A stretch of DNA of 64,000 nt, from contig CP166133.1 in NCBI GenBank assembly GCA_041228285.1, positions 2,761,380-2,825,379 on the forward strand. Direction: 5' to 3'. The position numbers were made by a program, and so were the translations under genes. Source of the stretch: Neisseriaceae bacterium CLB008 (GTDB lineage: Bacteria; Pseudomonadota; Gammaproteobacteria; Burkholderiales; Neisseriaceae). This document shows, in pieces, positions 1 to 8,177 of the stretch (the stretch's first letter is position 1; the number at the start of each line of letters is the position of its first letter). The notes below the pieces were generated by a model. That model was not told the origin of the DNA. It saw nothing but the letters and a program-made list of their open reading frames with translations, and did not search any database.

Positions 1-624
1 GTGCTCTATCAACAAATTCAACAGCAGGAAATTGACGTTTTAGTTGGCACCCAAATGCTGTCTAAAGGCCATGACTTTGGTCGGCTGAACTTGGTCGTGG
101 TGATGAATGCCGATGGCGGTTTGTATAGCCCGGACTTTCGCGCCAGCGAGCATTTATTCAGCGAACTGGCTCAGGTTTCTGGCCGCTCTGGCCGAGCCGA
201 ACACAAGGGCCAAGTATTGATCCAAACTCAGGTACCCGACCACCCCGTCTTCCAAGCCTTAAAGGCCCATGACTATGTGCGCTTTGCCGACGAAGAGCTG
301 GCCAACCGCAAGCTGTTCGGCTTTAGCCCGTTTCAGCACAGCATCGCCATCAAGGCCGATGCGCCGCTGATTCACGACGCAATTAAGTTTTTAACCGAAT
401 TAAAAGCCCAGCTGCCCACACCCGACACGGTGTTCATCATGGGGCCCGCCCCGGCCTTTATGGTGCGCTTGGCCGGGCGCGAACGCGCACAGCTGTTTAT
501 CGAGGGCCCTAAACGCAGCGCCCTACATCAGGTGGCCGCAGCCGCAGAGGCCTTATTGCCCTTCCTTTCTAAACCCTATAAAGATTTAAGGTGGTCTATT
601 GATGTTGACCCATTGGCTTACTAA
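1..624 (+). CDS. priA: Primosomal protein N' (PriA helicase), C-terminal fragment
   Basis: This is the last 207 residues of PriA, the 3'-5' DNA helicase that reloads the replisome at stalled forks. The gene runs in from outside the window; full-length PriA is about 730 residues. The visible part holds the end of the helicase core, with a GTQMLSKGHDF block (residues 16-26 of the fragment) and motif VI, QVSGRSGRAEH (about 58-68), followed by the conserved C-terminal domain. The GTG at base 1 is an internal codon, not a start. The zinc-binding cysteines lie upstream and are not seen. The stop overlaps the start of dacB by about 20 bases, suggesting translational coupling. Confidence 0.93.
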   Translation: MLYQQIQQQEIDVLVGTQMLSKGHDFGRLNLVVVMNADGGLYSPDFRASEHLFSELAQVSGRSGRAEHKGQVLIQTQVPDHPVFQALKAHDYVRFADEELANRKLFGFSPFQHSIAIKADAPLIHDAIKFLTELKAQLPTPDTVFIMGPAPAFMVRLAGRERAQLFIEGPKRSALHQVAAAAEALLPFLSKPYKDLRWSIDVDPLAY

Positions 625-2017
625 ACCACAGCGCGCCCTTGCGGGCGCTGCCACCCTCCTTGCCTTAACTGTCAGCCTACCGGCGCAGGCGCTGAATTTT
701 GGTCAGATTCCCCAGCCCGAAATCGGCATTTACGTTCAAGATTTACGCAGCAACCAAATCGTGTACCAGCACAACGCCCACAAGCCGTTTAACCCAGCTT
801 CTACGATGAAGTTGGTGACAACCTTTGCCGCCCTAGACAAGCTCGGCCCTGACTATGTCTGGCCCACGTTTTTTCGCAGCAATGCCCCCATAGAAAACGG
901 CGTTCTCAAAGGCGATCTGTACTGGCAAGGCAGCGGTGACGCCGTATTTGATCAAAAAGATTTACAAGCCATGCAAGCACAACTGCTGATGCAAGGCATC
1001 CACCAAATCGACGGCAACCTAGTCTTTGACCGCAGCGTCTGGCAAACCATGGGCAGCGCCGAAGGCTTTGCCAACGATGCCAAAGAAGCGTTCACCACCC
1101 CACCAGACCCACAAATGGTGGCGTATAAGGTTGCCTGGCTCAACGTGAAAGCTGACGCCAATGGCCAGCCCACCCTCGACATGATCCCCGCCTTGCCCAG
1201 CGTGACCCTAAGCACCGACCTTAAACCCAGCACCGCCACCAGCTGCCTCAAGCTCAAGAATTTTCTCAGCGTGGACACGCCCACCGACACCGAAGTGCTG
1301 GTTAAAGGTAGCCTGCCACCTAGCTGCATTGGCAGCCAAACCTATGTGAACGTGATCGCGTCGCCCATGACCTTCGCCCACCAAAGCTTCCTCGCCAACT
1401 GGGCCCAATTAGGGGGCCAAAACACGCCTATTTTAATGAATGGCAAGACGCCGCAAAACGCCCGTATTTTAGCGGCCCACGCCTCAGCGCCATTAAAAAA
1501 CGTGATCCAAGACATGAACAAGGCGTCCAATAACGTCATCGCGCGCACCCTGTACTTAACCCTCGGCGCCCACCCACAAGCGCAAGCCGACACCGCCACC
1601 GAGGCAGAAAATAAAGTGCGCCAAAGCCTGTCGCAACACCATGTGGGCGACCGAGACTTTCTGATTCTGGAAAATGGTTCGGGGCTGTCGCGCAAAGAGC
1701 GCCTCACCCCAAGGCTGATGGGCGACCTATTGCAGCAAGCCTATAACAGCTCATTTAAACAAGACTTTATCGACAGCCTGCCCGCTGCGGGCGCCGAGGG
1801 CACCCTCAAAACCCGCTTCAAAGAATTAGGCTCGCCATTACGCCTAAAAACAGGTACCTTAAGCAATGTACGCGCCCTAGCCGGCTTTTGGCTGCCGACC
1901 GATCCTAGCCAAAAGCCTTTAGGGATTACCGTGGTAATCAACAGCCCCAACGCCACTCGTTATATAGAGGACATGGATGCCTTGGTCCAAGAACTGATTG
2001 GCCAGTACGGCTCTTGA
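602..2017 (+). CDS. dacB: D-alanyl-D-alanine carboxypeptidase/endopeptidase PBP4
   Basis: A periplasmic low-molecular-mass penicillin-binding protein of the S13 family that trims peptidoglycan peptides. A signal peptide is visible (basic start, hydrophobic stretch to about residue 28, AQA cleavage region). The three active-site motifs are present: SxxK as STMK (67-70), SNN within MNKASNNVIAR, and KTG within LKTGTLSNVRALAG near the C-terminus. Length of 471 residues fits the family. I chose the ATG at 602, which has AAGGTGG about 8 bases upstream, over the in-frame TTG at 599. It overlaps the end of priA. No terminator is seen before grxC, 48 bases downstream. Confidence 0.93.
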   Translation: MLTHWLTKPQRALAGAATLLALTVSLPAQALNFGQIPQPEIGIYVQDLRSNQIVYQHNAHKPFNPASTMKLVTTFAALDKLGPDYVWPTFFRSNAPIENGVLKGDLYWQGSGDAVFDQKDLQAMQAQLLMQGIHQIDGNLVFDRSVWQTMGSAEGFANDAKEAFTTPPDPQMVAYKVAWLNVKADANGQPTLDMIPALPSVTLSTDLKPSTATSCLKLKNFLSVDTPTDTEVLVKGSLPPSCIGSQTYVNVIASPMTFAHQSFLANWAQLGGQNTPILMNGKTPQNARILAAHASAPLKNVIQDMNKASNNVIARTLYLTLGAHPQAQADTATEAENKVRQSLSQHHVGDRDFLILENGSGLSRKERLTPRLMGDLLQQAYNSSFKQDFIDSLPAAGAEGTLKTRFKELGSPLRLKTGTLSNVRALAGFWLPTDPSQKPLGITVVINSPNATRYIEDMDALVQELIGQYGS

Positions 2018-2065
2018 AAAATAGCCCATGCCCCTCATTTAAGCATGAACTAACTGGAGAACCTG

Positions 2066-2323
2066 ATGAACCCTGTAAAAATGTACACCACCCAAGTCTG
2101 CCCTTATTGCATGATGGCCAAAAACCTTTTAAAGCAAAAAGGCGTGACCGAGGTTGAAGAAATCCGCGTGGATTTAGACCCCGCCGTACGTGATCAAATG
2201 ATTGAGCTGACCGGTCGCCGTACCGTGCCGCAAATTTTCATCGGGACAACGCATGTAGGTGGGTTTGATGATTTAAGCGCCTTAAACACCGAAGGTAAAT
2301 TAGACGCTTTATTGGCTGGTTAA
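2066..2323 (+). CDS. grxC: Glutaredoxin 3
   Basis: A small dithiol glutaredoxin (85 residues) that reduces protein disulfides and glutathione mixed disulfides in the cytoplasm. It has the CPYC active site at residues 12-15, the cis-proline motif TVP at 53-55 and the GG-x-D glutathione-binding segment at 65-68. GGAG lies 6 bases before the ATG. It is followed by secB, the usual grxC-secB pairing in beta- and gammaproteobacteria. An 8-base inverted repeat (2318-2325 and 2339-2346) covers the stop codon but has no U-tract. Confidence 0.95.
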   Translation: MNPVKMYTTQVCPYCMMAKNLLKQKGVTEVEEIRVDLDPAVRDQMIELTGRRTVPQIFIGTTHVGGFDDLSALNTEGKLDALLAG

Positions 2324-2424
2324 GCTGCATCAAACTTGGCTTAACCCATAGATGATCTGGGCGGTGGGTATGATACACTCACCGTCACGTATTTAATTAA
2401 ACCCCCTATTTAGAAAGTTTTCAC

Positions 2425-2922
2425 ATGAGTGAGCAAGACTTAAACCACGAAGCCGCTGCCGGTGCAGACGAGCAGCCTTCTTTCAGCATTGACCGCGTGT
2501 ACACCAAAGACTTGTCTTTAGAAGTACCGCATGCCCCTGAAATTTTCCTATTGCAAGAGCAACCTAAAATTGACATCCAAGTGGTGACCGCCAGCACTAA
2601 GCTGGAAGAGCACTACTATGAAGGCTCTCTAAAAGTCACCACGTCTGCCGTGATGGAAGATGGCCGTACCTTATTCCTAGCCGAAGTGACTCAAGCTGGT
2701 ATCTTCACGGTTAAAAACATCGAAGAGCAAGATTTAGCGCCCTTATTTGGCATCGCCTGCCCTAATATGCTGTTCCCTTATGCCCGTGAAGCCATCTCTA
2801 GCCTAGTGGCTCGCTCTGGTTTGCCGCCAGTGCTGTTGGCGCCGATTAACTTCGAAGCCATGTATTTGCAACACCTAAATGAATTAGCCGAACAGGAAAG
2901 CGAAAGCGCCACCAAGCAATAA
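2425..2922 (+). CDS. secB: Protein-export chaperone SecB
   Basis: The tetrameric cytosolic chaperone that keeps presecretory proteins unfolded and delivers them to SecA. The 165-residue protein matches SecB along its length, including the conserved core around [18 protein letters not shown] and the segment [20 protein letters not shown] that forms part of the substrate groove. The acidic N-terminus and glutamate-rich tail are typical. The start ATG has only a weak AGAAAG upstream. It ends just before a strong intrinsic terminator. Confidence 0.96.
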   Translation: MSEQDLNHEAAAGADEQPSFSIDRVYTKDLSLEVPHAPEIFLLQEQPKIDIQVVTASTKLEEHYYEGSLKVTTSAVMEDGRTLFLAEVTQAGIFTVKNIEEQDLAPLFGIACPNMLFPYAREAISSLVARSGLPPVLLAPINFEAMYLQHLNELAEQESESATKQ

Positions 2923-2945
2923 GCTTGAGGCTTCGCCAGACCCAC

Positions 2946-2977
2946 CGCCGTGCTGACCCTCAGCACGGCGTTTTTTT
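2946..2977 (+). terminator. Intrinsic terminator after secB
   Basis: A perfect 11-base-pair stem (CGCCGTGCTGA with its complement) and a 3-base loop, followed by seven T's. It ends the grxC-secB transcript. Confidence 0.9.
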
Positions 2978-3014
2978 GAGTCGGCAATAGGCCTTTTTTC
3001 GGCCGCTCAAGGCC

Positions 3015-3041
3015 AAAAAAAACCGCCCCAAACCGAGGCGG
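3015..3041 (-). terminator. Intrinsic terminator after the NarL-type regulator (minus strand)
   Basis: Read on the minus strand, a GC stem of about 7 pairs (CCGCCTC with GGGGCGG, with G-T wobbles) is followed by eight T's. It lies 20 bases beyond the regulator's stop and faces the secB terminator. Confidence 0.75.
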
Positions 3042-3060
3042 CTCATCATCGTTCCTAAGC

Positions 3061-3735
3061 TTAGCCCTGCTGACGGATGGCATACACAGCCGCCTGCACC
3101 CGCGAGCTTAAGCCCAGCTTACGCAAAATATTCTGTACGTGCACCTTCACCGTACTGGGCGCCACCGCCAAGGCCTCGGCAATGACTTTATTGCTCACGC
3201 CTTTGGCCAAATAGGCCAATATCTCGCGTTCACGCGCGGTTAAGGTTTGAAACAACGCGTCTTGCGAATCGTGTACAAAGCCACGATAGGCTGGCTCAAA
3301 TACTTTTTGCCCGGCGGCAATATGGCGTAGCGACTGGACAAAATAATGCCCTTCAATCTGCTTAGACAGCACCCCATCCACGCCTAAAGCCAATAGGCCT
3401 TTAAACAAGGCCTCATCCATGTGCGCCGTCACCACCAACACCGGCAAGCCCGCCAAAAATGGCCAAGCCTGCTGTAGCTCAACCACATCGGCGCTGCTGG
3501 CCAGACCTAAATCCCACACCAGCAGGTCGACACCGATCAGCGCCTCGGGCTCACGCACCGCCGCCGCTGTTTGCGCTGGCCTTAGCCGCAACAAAGGCTG
3601 TGACAACCAAGCCTTAACGCCTTGCCAAAACAGGCCATCACAACCCACCCAAGCAATGTCGATGCCGCCGTCCACTGGCTCAGTCGGCCATAAAGTGCCC
3701 ACTCTTGCCCCCTTGTTTTTCCAACAGGCGCACAT
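3061..3735 (-). CDS. LuxR/NarL-family response regulator with an atypical receiver
   Basis: A two-domain DNA-binding regulator. The C-terminal LuxR-type helix-turn-helix is clear: [20 protein letters not shown] then [16 protein letters not shown]. The N-terminal receiver keeps a candidate phosphoacceptor Asp75 (LLVWDLG), Thr103 and Lys125. The usual acidic pair after strand 1 (IDD in NarL) reads VGC here, so Mg-dependent phosphorylation may be weak or absent. The start is uncertain. The longest frame overlaps the moaC end by 56 bases; a GTG at 3702 preceded by AGGGGG, or a GTG at 3675 giving about 204 residues, are good alternatives. Overlap with moaC suggests co-transcription. No partner histidine kinase is in the window. 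A link to nitrate or anaerobic control is inferred only from the family and the molybdopterin neighbours. Confidence 0.8.
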   Translation of the reverse strand: MCACWKNKGARVGTLWPTEPVDGGIDIAWVGCDGLFWQGVKAWLSQPLLRLRPAQTAAAVREPEALIGVDLLVWDLGLASSADVVELQQAWPFLAGLPVLVVTAHMDEALFKGLLALGVDGVLSKQIEGHYFVQSLRHIAAGQKVFEPAYRGFVHDSQDALFQTLTAREREILAYLAKGVSNKVIAEALAVAPSTVKVHVQNILRKLGLSSRVQAAVYAIRQQG

Positions 3736-4156
3736 TCACAATCTGCATGCCCTTATCAATTGCTTTGAGCATGTCATAAATGGTCAATAAGCCTGTCATC
3801 ACCCCAGTTAAGGCCTCCATTTCCACCCCTGTTTTGCCGGTGGTTTTGGCGGTAACATGTAGGTGTACCGTTTGTGTGGTTTCGTCGGTGACAAAATCAA
3901 CGTCAACGTGGGTTAGGCTTAAGGGATGGCACAGCGGAATCAGCGTACTGGTTTGCTTGGTGCCCTGAATGGCGGCAATGCGGGCAATGCCAAGCACGTC
4001 CCCTTTTTTATTGGTGCCGGCCATTAATGCCGTAAACGTTTCGGGCAGCATCACGATGGCGCCGGTGGCTTTGGCCACGCGTGTGGTTTCACTTTTGGCC
4101 CCAACGTCCACCATGTGGGCTTGGCCTTGAGCATTGAAATGGGTTAATTCAGACAT
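3680..4156 (-). CDS. moaC: Cyclic pyranopterin monophosphate synthase MoaC
   Basis: Converts the MoaA product (3',8-cyclo-GTP) to cyclic pyranopterin monophosphate, the first stable intermediate of molybdenum cofactor synthesis. At 158 residues it has the usual MoaC length, with LCHPL (75-79), [11 protein letters not shown] (108-118) and the catalytic Asp128 and Lys131 in IYDMLKAID. It is transcribed away from moaD-moaE-mobA-moeA, and a 127-base divergent gap separates the two sides. The downstream NarL-type regulator overlaps its end. No moaA or moaB lies in the window, so the first step is encoded elsewhere. Confidence 0.96.
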   Translation of the reverse strand: MSELTHFNAQGQAHMVDVGAKSETTRVAKATGAIVMLPETFTALMAGTNKKGDVLGIARIAAIQGTKQTSTLIPLCHPLSLTHVDVDFVTDETTQTVHLHVTAKTTGKTGVEMEALTGVMTGLLTIYDMLKAIDKGMQIVNVRLLEKQGGKSGHFMAD

Positions 4157-4283
4157 GGGTTAACCATTCATCAACTTTAAAAAAGCAAACCTTACCACCG
4201 CACGTGACTAATCTCAATCCAAGCACGCATTTAACTGGTAAAATAAGCCACATAAACAACCCGCAACAGAAGGAACCTCGCTC

Positions 4284-4529
4284 ATGATCCAGCTTATTTA
4301 TTTTGGCGTACTGAAGCAACAGTTGGGCCTAGCGCAAGAACAGCTAGACTGGACAGGAAACAGCGACGAATTGCTCAGCCTGTTACGCGCTCGTGGTGAC
4401 GACTGGTCTGAAGCTTTGGCCCCGGAGCGCATCTTCAGACTGGTGGTCAACAAACAGATTACCCAAGGCAACGTCGACATTCCCGCCGGCGCCGAAGTCG
4501 CCTTCTTACCGCCGGTAACGGGGGGTTGA
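4284..4529 (+). CDS. moaD: Molybdopterin synthase sulfur-carrier subunit MoaD
   Basis: A ubiquitin-like small subunit (81 residues) ending in the required Gly-Gly (PPVTGG), whose C-terminus is thiocarboxylated and donates sulfur to MoaE. AGAAGGAAC lies a few bases before the ATG. Its stop is 2 bases ahead of the moaE ATG, so the two synthase subunits are translated together. It heads the moaD-moaE-mobA-moeA operon. Confidence 0.95.
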   Translation: MIQLIYFGVLKQQLGLAQEQLDWTGNSDELLSLLRARGDDWSEALAPERIFRLVVNKQITQGNVDIPAGAEVAFLPPVTGG

Positions 4530-4531
4530 GC

Positions 4532-4981
4532 ATGTTCATCAGCATTCAAACCGAAGATTTCAATCTCGCCCACGAATACGATGCTCTGTGCCAAAACACG
4601 CCCAACGTCGGCGCTGTGGTGACGTTTACCGGTAAAGTCCGCGGCCAAGATCAAGCTGAACCGCTGAGCCATCTGTTTTTGGAACATTTCCCCGGCCTCA
4701 CCGAAAGCGAAATTGGCCGTATTGTGGCCCAAGCCGAAGCCCGCTGGGCGCTCCAGGCTTGCCGCGTCATTCACCGCGTGGGCAATCTCTATACCGATGA
4801 GCAAATTGTCGCCGTACTGGTGGCCTCGACCCACCGTAAAGAAGCGTTTGCCGCCGCGTCCTACATCATGGACTACCTTAAAACCGAAGCCCCATTTTGG
4901 AAGCAAGAGCATTTCAAAAACGGCGCCAGCCAATGGGTAGCTGCCAAGGCCAGTGACGACGATGCCAAAAACAGCTGGTAA
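4532..4981 (+). CDS. moaE: Molybdopterin synthase catalytic subunit MoaE
   Basis: The large subunit of molybdopterin synthase (149 residues), which turns cyclic pyranopterin monophosphate into molybdopterin using MoaD thiocarboxylate. The core GAVVTFTGKVRG and the C-terminal DYLKTEAPFWK segment are visible. The two lysines of that segment correspond to E. coli Lys119 and Lys126. I chose the ATG at 4532, six bases after a GGGGGG ribosome-binding stretch, over an in-frame TTG two codons earlier. The end overlaps mobA by 20 bases. Confidence 0.95.
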   Translation: MFISIQTEDFNLAHEYDALCQNTPNVGAVVTFTGKVRGQDQAEPLSHLFLEHFPGLTESEIGRIVAQAEARWALQACRVIHRVGNLYTDEQIVAVLVASTHRKEAFAAASYIMDYLKTEAPFWKQEHFKNGASQWVAAKASDDDAKNSW

Positions 4982-5576
4982 CCCGCCGCGCGTCGGCGCC
5001 ATCATCCTCGCTGGCGGTTTGGCCACGCGCATGCAAGGGCAGGACAAGGGCTTGCTGCCGTTCTTGGGCCAGCCTCTGGTTTGCCATCTGCTGCCGCTTT
5101 TGCGCCCTCACTGCGCTTGGTTGGGCATCAGCGCCAACCGCAATGCCGACCTTTATCAGCAGCATACCAAGGCTGATGTGGTGTTTGCCGATGCGCCAGC
5201 CTACGCCGAACTAGGTCCATTGGCTGGTTTGGCCTCTGCGCCGGCCTATCTGCCCGACTTAGACTGGCTCTTGGTATTGCCCTGCGACACGCCCAAGCTG
5301 CCAATCGATTTACTGCCGCGGCTACTCGCAGCCACCACTCAACAACCGACTACGGTTGCTTGGTATGCGCAAACCGAGGAAGGCCCTCAGCCGAGCATTA
5401 TGCTGCTGCGCCCAGAGCTACTCGCCAGCCTGCCGGCCTATCTCGCCCGCGGCGAACGCACCCTCAGAGGCTTCTTACACCAGCACCAAGCCGCCACCCT
5501 TTATTTTCCCGAAACCAGCGCCTTTGCCAACGGCAACCGCGCCCAAGATCTAGACCGCATGGCGCGGCAGGAGTGA
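4962..5576 (+). CDS. mobA: Molybdenum cofactor guanylyltransferase MobA
   Basis: Attaches GMP from GTP to Mo-molybdopterin, giving the guanine dinucleotide form used by DMSO-reductase-family enzymes. The nucleotidyltransferase signature AIILAGGLATRMQGQDKG is at residues 13-30, then GPLAGLASA and LPCDTP. Length (204 residues) is normal. It starts inside the end of moaE; a GTG three codons upstream (4953) is an alternative. The presence of mobA implies that the cell makes bis-MGD enzymes such as nitrate or formate oxidoreductases. Confidence 0.93.
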   Translation: MPKTAGNPPRVGAIILAGGLATRMQGQDKGLLPFLGQPLVCHLLPLLRPHCAWLGISANRNADLYQQHTKADVVFADAPAYAELGPLAGLASAPAYLPDLDWLLVLPCDTPKLPIDLLPRLLAATTQQPTTVAWYAQTEEGPQPSIMLLRPELLASLPAYLARGERTLRGFLHQHQAATLYFPETSAFANGNRAQDLDRMARQE

Positions 5577-5578
5577 TC

Positions 5579-6778
5579 ATGATTGATTTTTACGACGCCC
5601 TCACCGAATTACAAAACATCGCCCACGTGGCGCCTGCGACCGAAAGTTGCCCCCTGGCCCAAGCCGCCAACCGTATTTTGGCCCACGACATTGAGGCTAA
5701 GTTTGCCAGCCCTTTGTTTGACAACAGCGCCATGGATGGCTACGCCATTTGCGCCCCTAATGATGAGGCTGGCCCCTTCCAAATCATTGAGCGCATCGCC
5801 GCCGGCGACAGCGCTGAGCACGTCCGCCTAAGCACCAACCAAGCGGTGCGTATTTTTACCGGCGCCCCTATTCCTGCCGGCACCACCGCCGTGGTGCCGC
5901 AAGAAGACACCAGCGTCGTCGACACTACGTTGACCCTAACGGTGGCCGCCCAAGCCAAACAGCACATTCGCTTTGCCGGGGAAGAAACCCGCGTCGGCGA
6001 TCGCCTCTTACCGGCAGGCACGCCGCTGAGCACGGCCAATCTTGGCCTCATTGCCAGCCAAGGCTACCCCTACGTGACCGTATTCAAACCCCTAAGCATC
6101 GTGGTCTTTTCTAGCGGCAATGAGCTGATTAACCCCGACCAAACCTTAGCCGCTGGCCAAATTTACGACGCCAACCGCTTTCAGCTATTGGCCTGGCTCA
6201 GCGCTCTAGGCGCTCAAGTCACAGACGGCGGCATTTTGCCTGACCAACAGCAGGCCACTGAAGTCGCCCTCACTCAAGCAGCAGCAAACCACGACATCAT
6301 CATCACCAGTGGCGGCGTGTCGGTAGGTGAAGAAGACCACCTCAAAAACGCCATCATGAAGGCAGGCACCCTGATCGAACACAAAGTATTAATCAAACCT
6401 GGCAAGCCCTTCTCTTGGGGCGAGGTCGGTCAGGCCAAAGTCTTCATGCTGCCGGGGAACCCCGTGGCCACCTTTGCCACTTCTCAACTCTTATTACAAC
6501 CCGCCTTAAAGCGCTTAATGGGTTTGCACCAGCGCTACTGGTCACTGCCGCAAGTCTACGCCACCGCGGCCTTTGACAAACCCAAGGCCATTAAGCGGCG
6601 CGAATTCCTGCGCGCGGTCTTAGTCAATCAAGAGGGCCATAGCCACATCACCCTATTGCCCCACCAAGGCTCAGCCATGCTCAGCGCCTGCACTCAGGCC
6701 AATTGCCTGGTCGAAGTACCGCCACAAACCACCGTCACCACAGGCGACAGCCTACGCGTGTATCTACTGTCGGCTTAA
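5579..6778 (+). CDS. moeA: Molybdopterin molybdenumtransferase MoeA
   Basis: Inserts molybdate into adenylylated molybdopterin. The motifs SAMDGYA (50-56), TSGGVSVGEED (243-253) and LPGNPVATFA (291-300) are all present, and the 399-residue length is normal. The start is the ATG at 5579, preceded by AGGAG and placed 2 bases after the mobA stop. An open frame continues upstream through mobA but has no gene-like content there. An intrinsic terminator follows. Confidence 0.95.
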   Translation: MIDFYDALTELQNIAHVAPATESCPLAQAANRILAHDIEAKFASPLFDNSAMDGYAICAPNDEAGPFQIIERIAAGDSAEHVRLSTNQAVRIFTGAPIPAGTTAVVPQEDTSVVDTTLTLTVAAQAKQHIRFAGEETRVGDRLLPAGTPLSTANLGLIASQGYPYVTVFKPLSIVVFSSGNELINPDQTLAAGQIYDANRFQLLAWLSALGAQVTDGGILPDQQQATEVALTQAAANHDIIITSGGVSVGEEDHLKNAIMKAGTLIEHKVLIKPGKPFSWGEVGQAKVFMLPGNPVATFATSQLLLQPALKRLMGLHQRYWSLPQVYATAAFDKPKAIKRREFLRAVLVNQEGHSHITLLPHQGSAMLSACTQANCLVEVPPQTTVTTGDSLRVYLLSA

Positions 6779-6798
6779 GTTAGCTTGCGCTGTCAATC

Positions 6799-6829
6799 GG
6801 GTAGGCCTCTGGGCCTGCCCTTTCTATTT
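6799..6829 (+). terminator. Intrinsic terminator after moeA
   Basis: A 9-pair stem (GGGTAGGCC with GGCCTGCCC, one G-T pair) with a TCTG loop, followed by TTTCTATTT. It closes the molybdenum cofactor operon. Confidence 0.75.
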
Positions 6830-6951
6830 AAATACACACAGCTATAATGAGCGTTTAATTGCTAACAAGCTTTTACATTTTTTAACCGCAATTAGGTCTT
6901 TGATCGGCTATGATCTTTATATGCTATTTAGAATAAACCAAAGCGCCCATC

Positions 6952-8076
6952 ATGCCCCTACATCATCAGACTGCGTTACTAGACTCTCTCGACGAGCTGC
7001 ACGACACTTGGCAGACAACCGCCCCGACACGGTTTGTCTACCATGCCTATCTGTGCGCCTATGTACCCAGCCTGTGTAGCCATGAGCTAGGCTGCTATTT
7101 AGGCCAATCTCGCAGTAAAATTTATCTTTATTATGCCAAACACCTAGGTCGCAGACTGCTGGGCAAAGGTGCGCTCGACGACATCACCTTAGACTTACCC
7201 ACCGACACCGTACTGTTTTACCGTGAGCGCCGTGACGGCTTAACTGCCTGCTCACGCAGCAATCAAAAAATTTTAAAGCTGTTCCCGAAAGAACAAGGCC
7301 GCCCCTACCTCAAAAACCACCTCGAAATCCTGTACCAGTTAAAGCAACACACCAATCCACAGGCAACGCCTCGCCTTTTATCAATAGGTTCTACCAGCAC
7401 TGGATCCACGTATTTAATCACTTCTTTTGTGAATCAAGTACGGCACGGCAGCCGGTTTGTGAGCCAAGATAAAACCGTGTATCAAGATTTATTCAGCCAT
7501 CTAGCACCGGCGCTTGCCGACATTTACCAGACCACCACCACAGGTCAGCTGTCGCTTTCTGGCTATTTGCGTAAGCAACGGCTCATGGCCACTCAACACC
7601 CTGCCCAAATCAAAATCAATGCCTTGATTCTGGCCGTCACCCACGATCCTGCTTACGATCCGGACATGCCTTTATTGACCTCGTTTATCCACGGCGACGC
7701 CGACAGCCAAAACTTCGCTAAAAGTGCCCAAGGCTACGTCATCTTAGACTGGGAATTACAAACCTACTCTCTGTTGCATTTTGACCTCTTCGATTTATAC
7801 ACCCGCTACCGCAAACGCAAAGTATTCTCTCATGGCTTACGCTTATTTTTTGAGCGTTACGCCGATTGGCAACAGACGTTTTTTCACGCCACGCCGCCTA
7901 AGGACGCCGCCTATATTTTCTATCTGGTGTATTTAATCGAACGCATCTCGTTGGCTTACAATCAGGACGGCCGAGACGTCTTGAATCAATTTTGGTCACT
8001 AGAGGCCAAAATCTATCGCCGTCTCAAGCTCAAAGGCTTGATCCATGAAATGCCGATTGGTCGACCCTTGCACTAA
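6952..8076 (+). CDS. Protein with a kinase/phosphotransferase-like (APH) fold, function unknown
   Basis: I do not recognise this 374-residue protein as a named gene. It shows the pattern of the aminoglycoside-phosphotransferase/choline-kinase fold: a possible strand-3 lysine in KILKLF (Lys109), a helix-C-like glutamate (Glu125), the catalytic-loop motif HGDADSQN (247-254) and a metal-binding Asp266 in VILDWEL. There is no signal peptide or membrane segment. It stands alone after the moeA terminator; a TATAAT at 6843-6848 could serve as a -10 element. The substrate cannot be guessed from context: it could be a small alcohol, a sugar or a lipopolysaccharide component. Antibiotic resistance should not be inferred. 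Confidence 0.7.
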   Translation: MPLHHQTALLDSLDELHDTWQTTAPTRFVYHAYLCAYVPSLCSHELGCYLGQSRSKIYLYYAKHLGRRLLGKGALDDITLDLPTDTVLFYRERRDGLTACSRSNQKILKLFPKEQGRPYLKNHLEILYQLKQHTNPQATPRLLSIGSTSTGSTYLITSFVNQVRHGSRFVSQDKTVYQDLFSHLAPALADIYQTTTTGQLSLSGYLRKQRLMATQHPAQIKINALILAVTHDPAYDPDMPLLTSFIHGDADSQNFAKSAQGYVILDWELQTYSLLHFDLFDLYTRYRKRKVFSHGLRLFFERYADWQQTFFHATPPKDAAYIFYLVYLIERISLAYNQDGRDVLNQFWSLEAKIYRRLKLKGLIHEMPIGRPLH

Positions 8077-8177
8077 GCGATCAACGCCTCTTACTCATCC
8101 ACACCCCATTTAAGCCACCACTGCCGGCACGAAACCAGTTAAAATCAACTTCCTTGATCACTTTTGGCTTCGGCCGG

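Noticed and set aside
4298-5047. A 249-codon frame on the minus strand opposite moaD, moaE and mobA
   Set aside because: It is antisense to three well-supported genes and has low-complexity composition without any domain.
5360-5578. N-terminal extension of moeA back into mobA
   Set aside because: The frame is open but overlaps mobA, and the ATG at 5579 has a good ribosome-binding site and aligns with the family start.
6952-8076. Call as an aminoglycoside resistance enzyme
   Set aside because: Only the general kinase fold motifs are shared; there is no specific similarity or mobile-element context.
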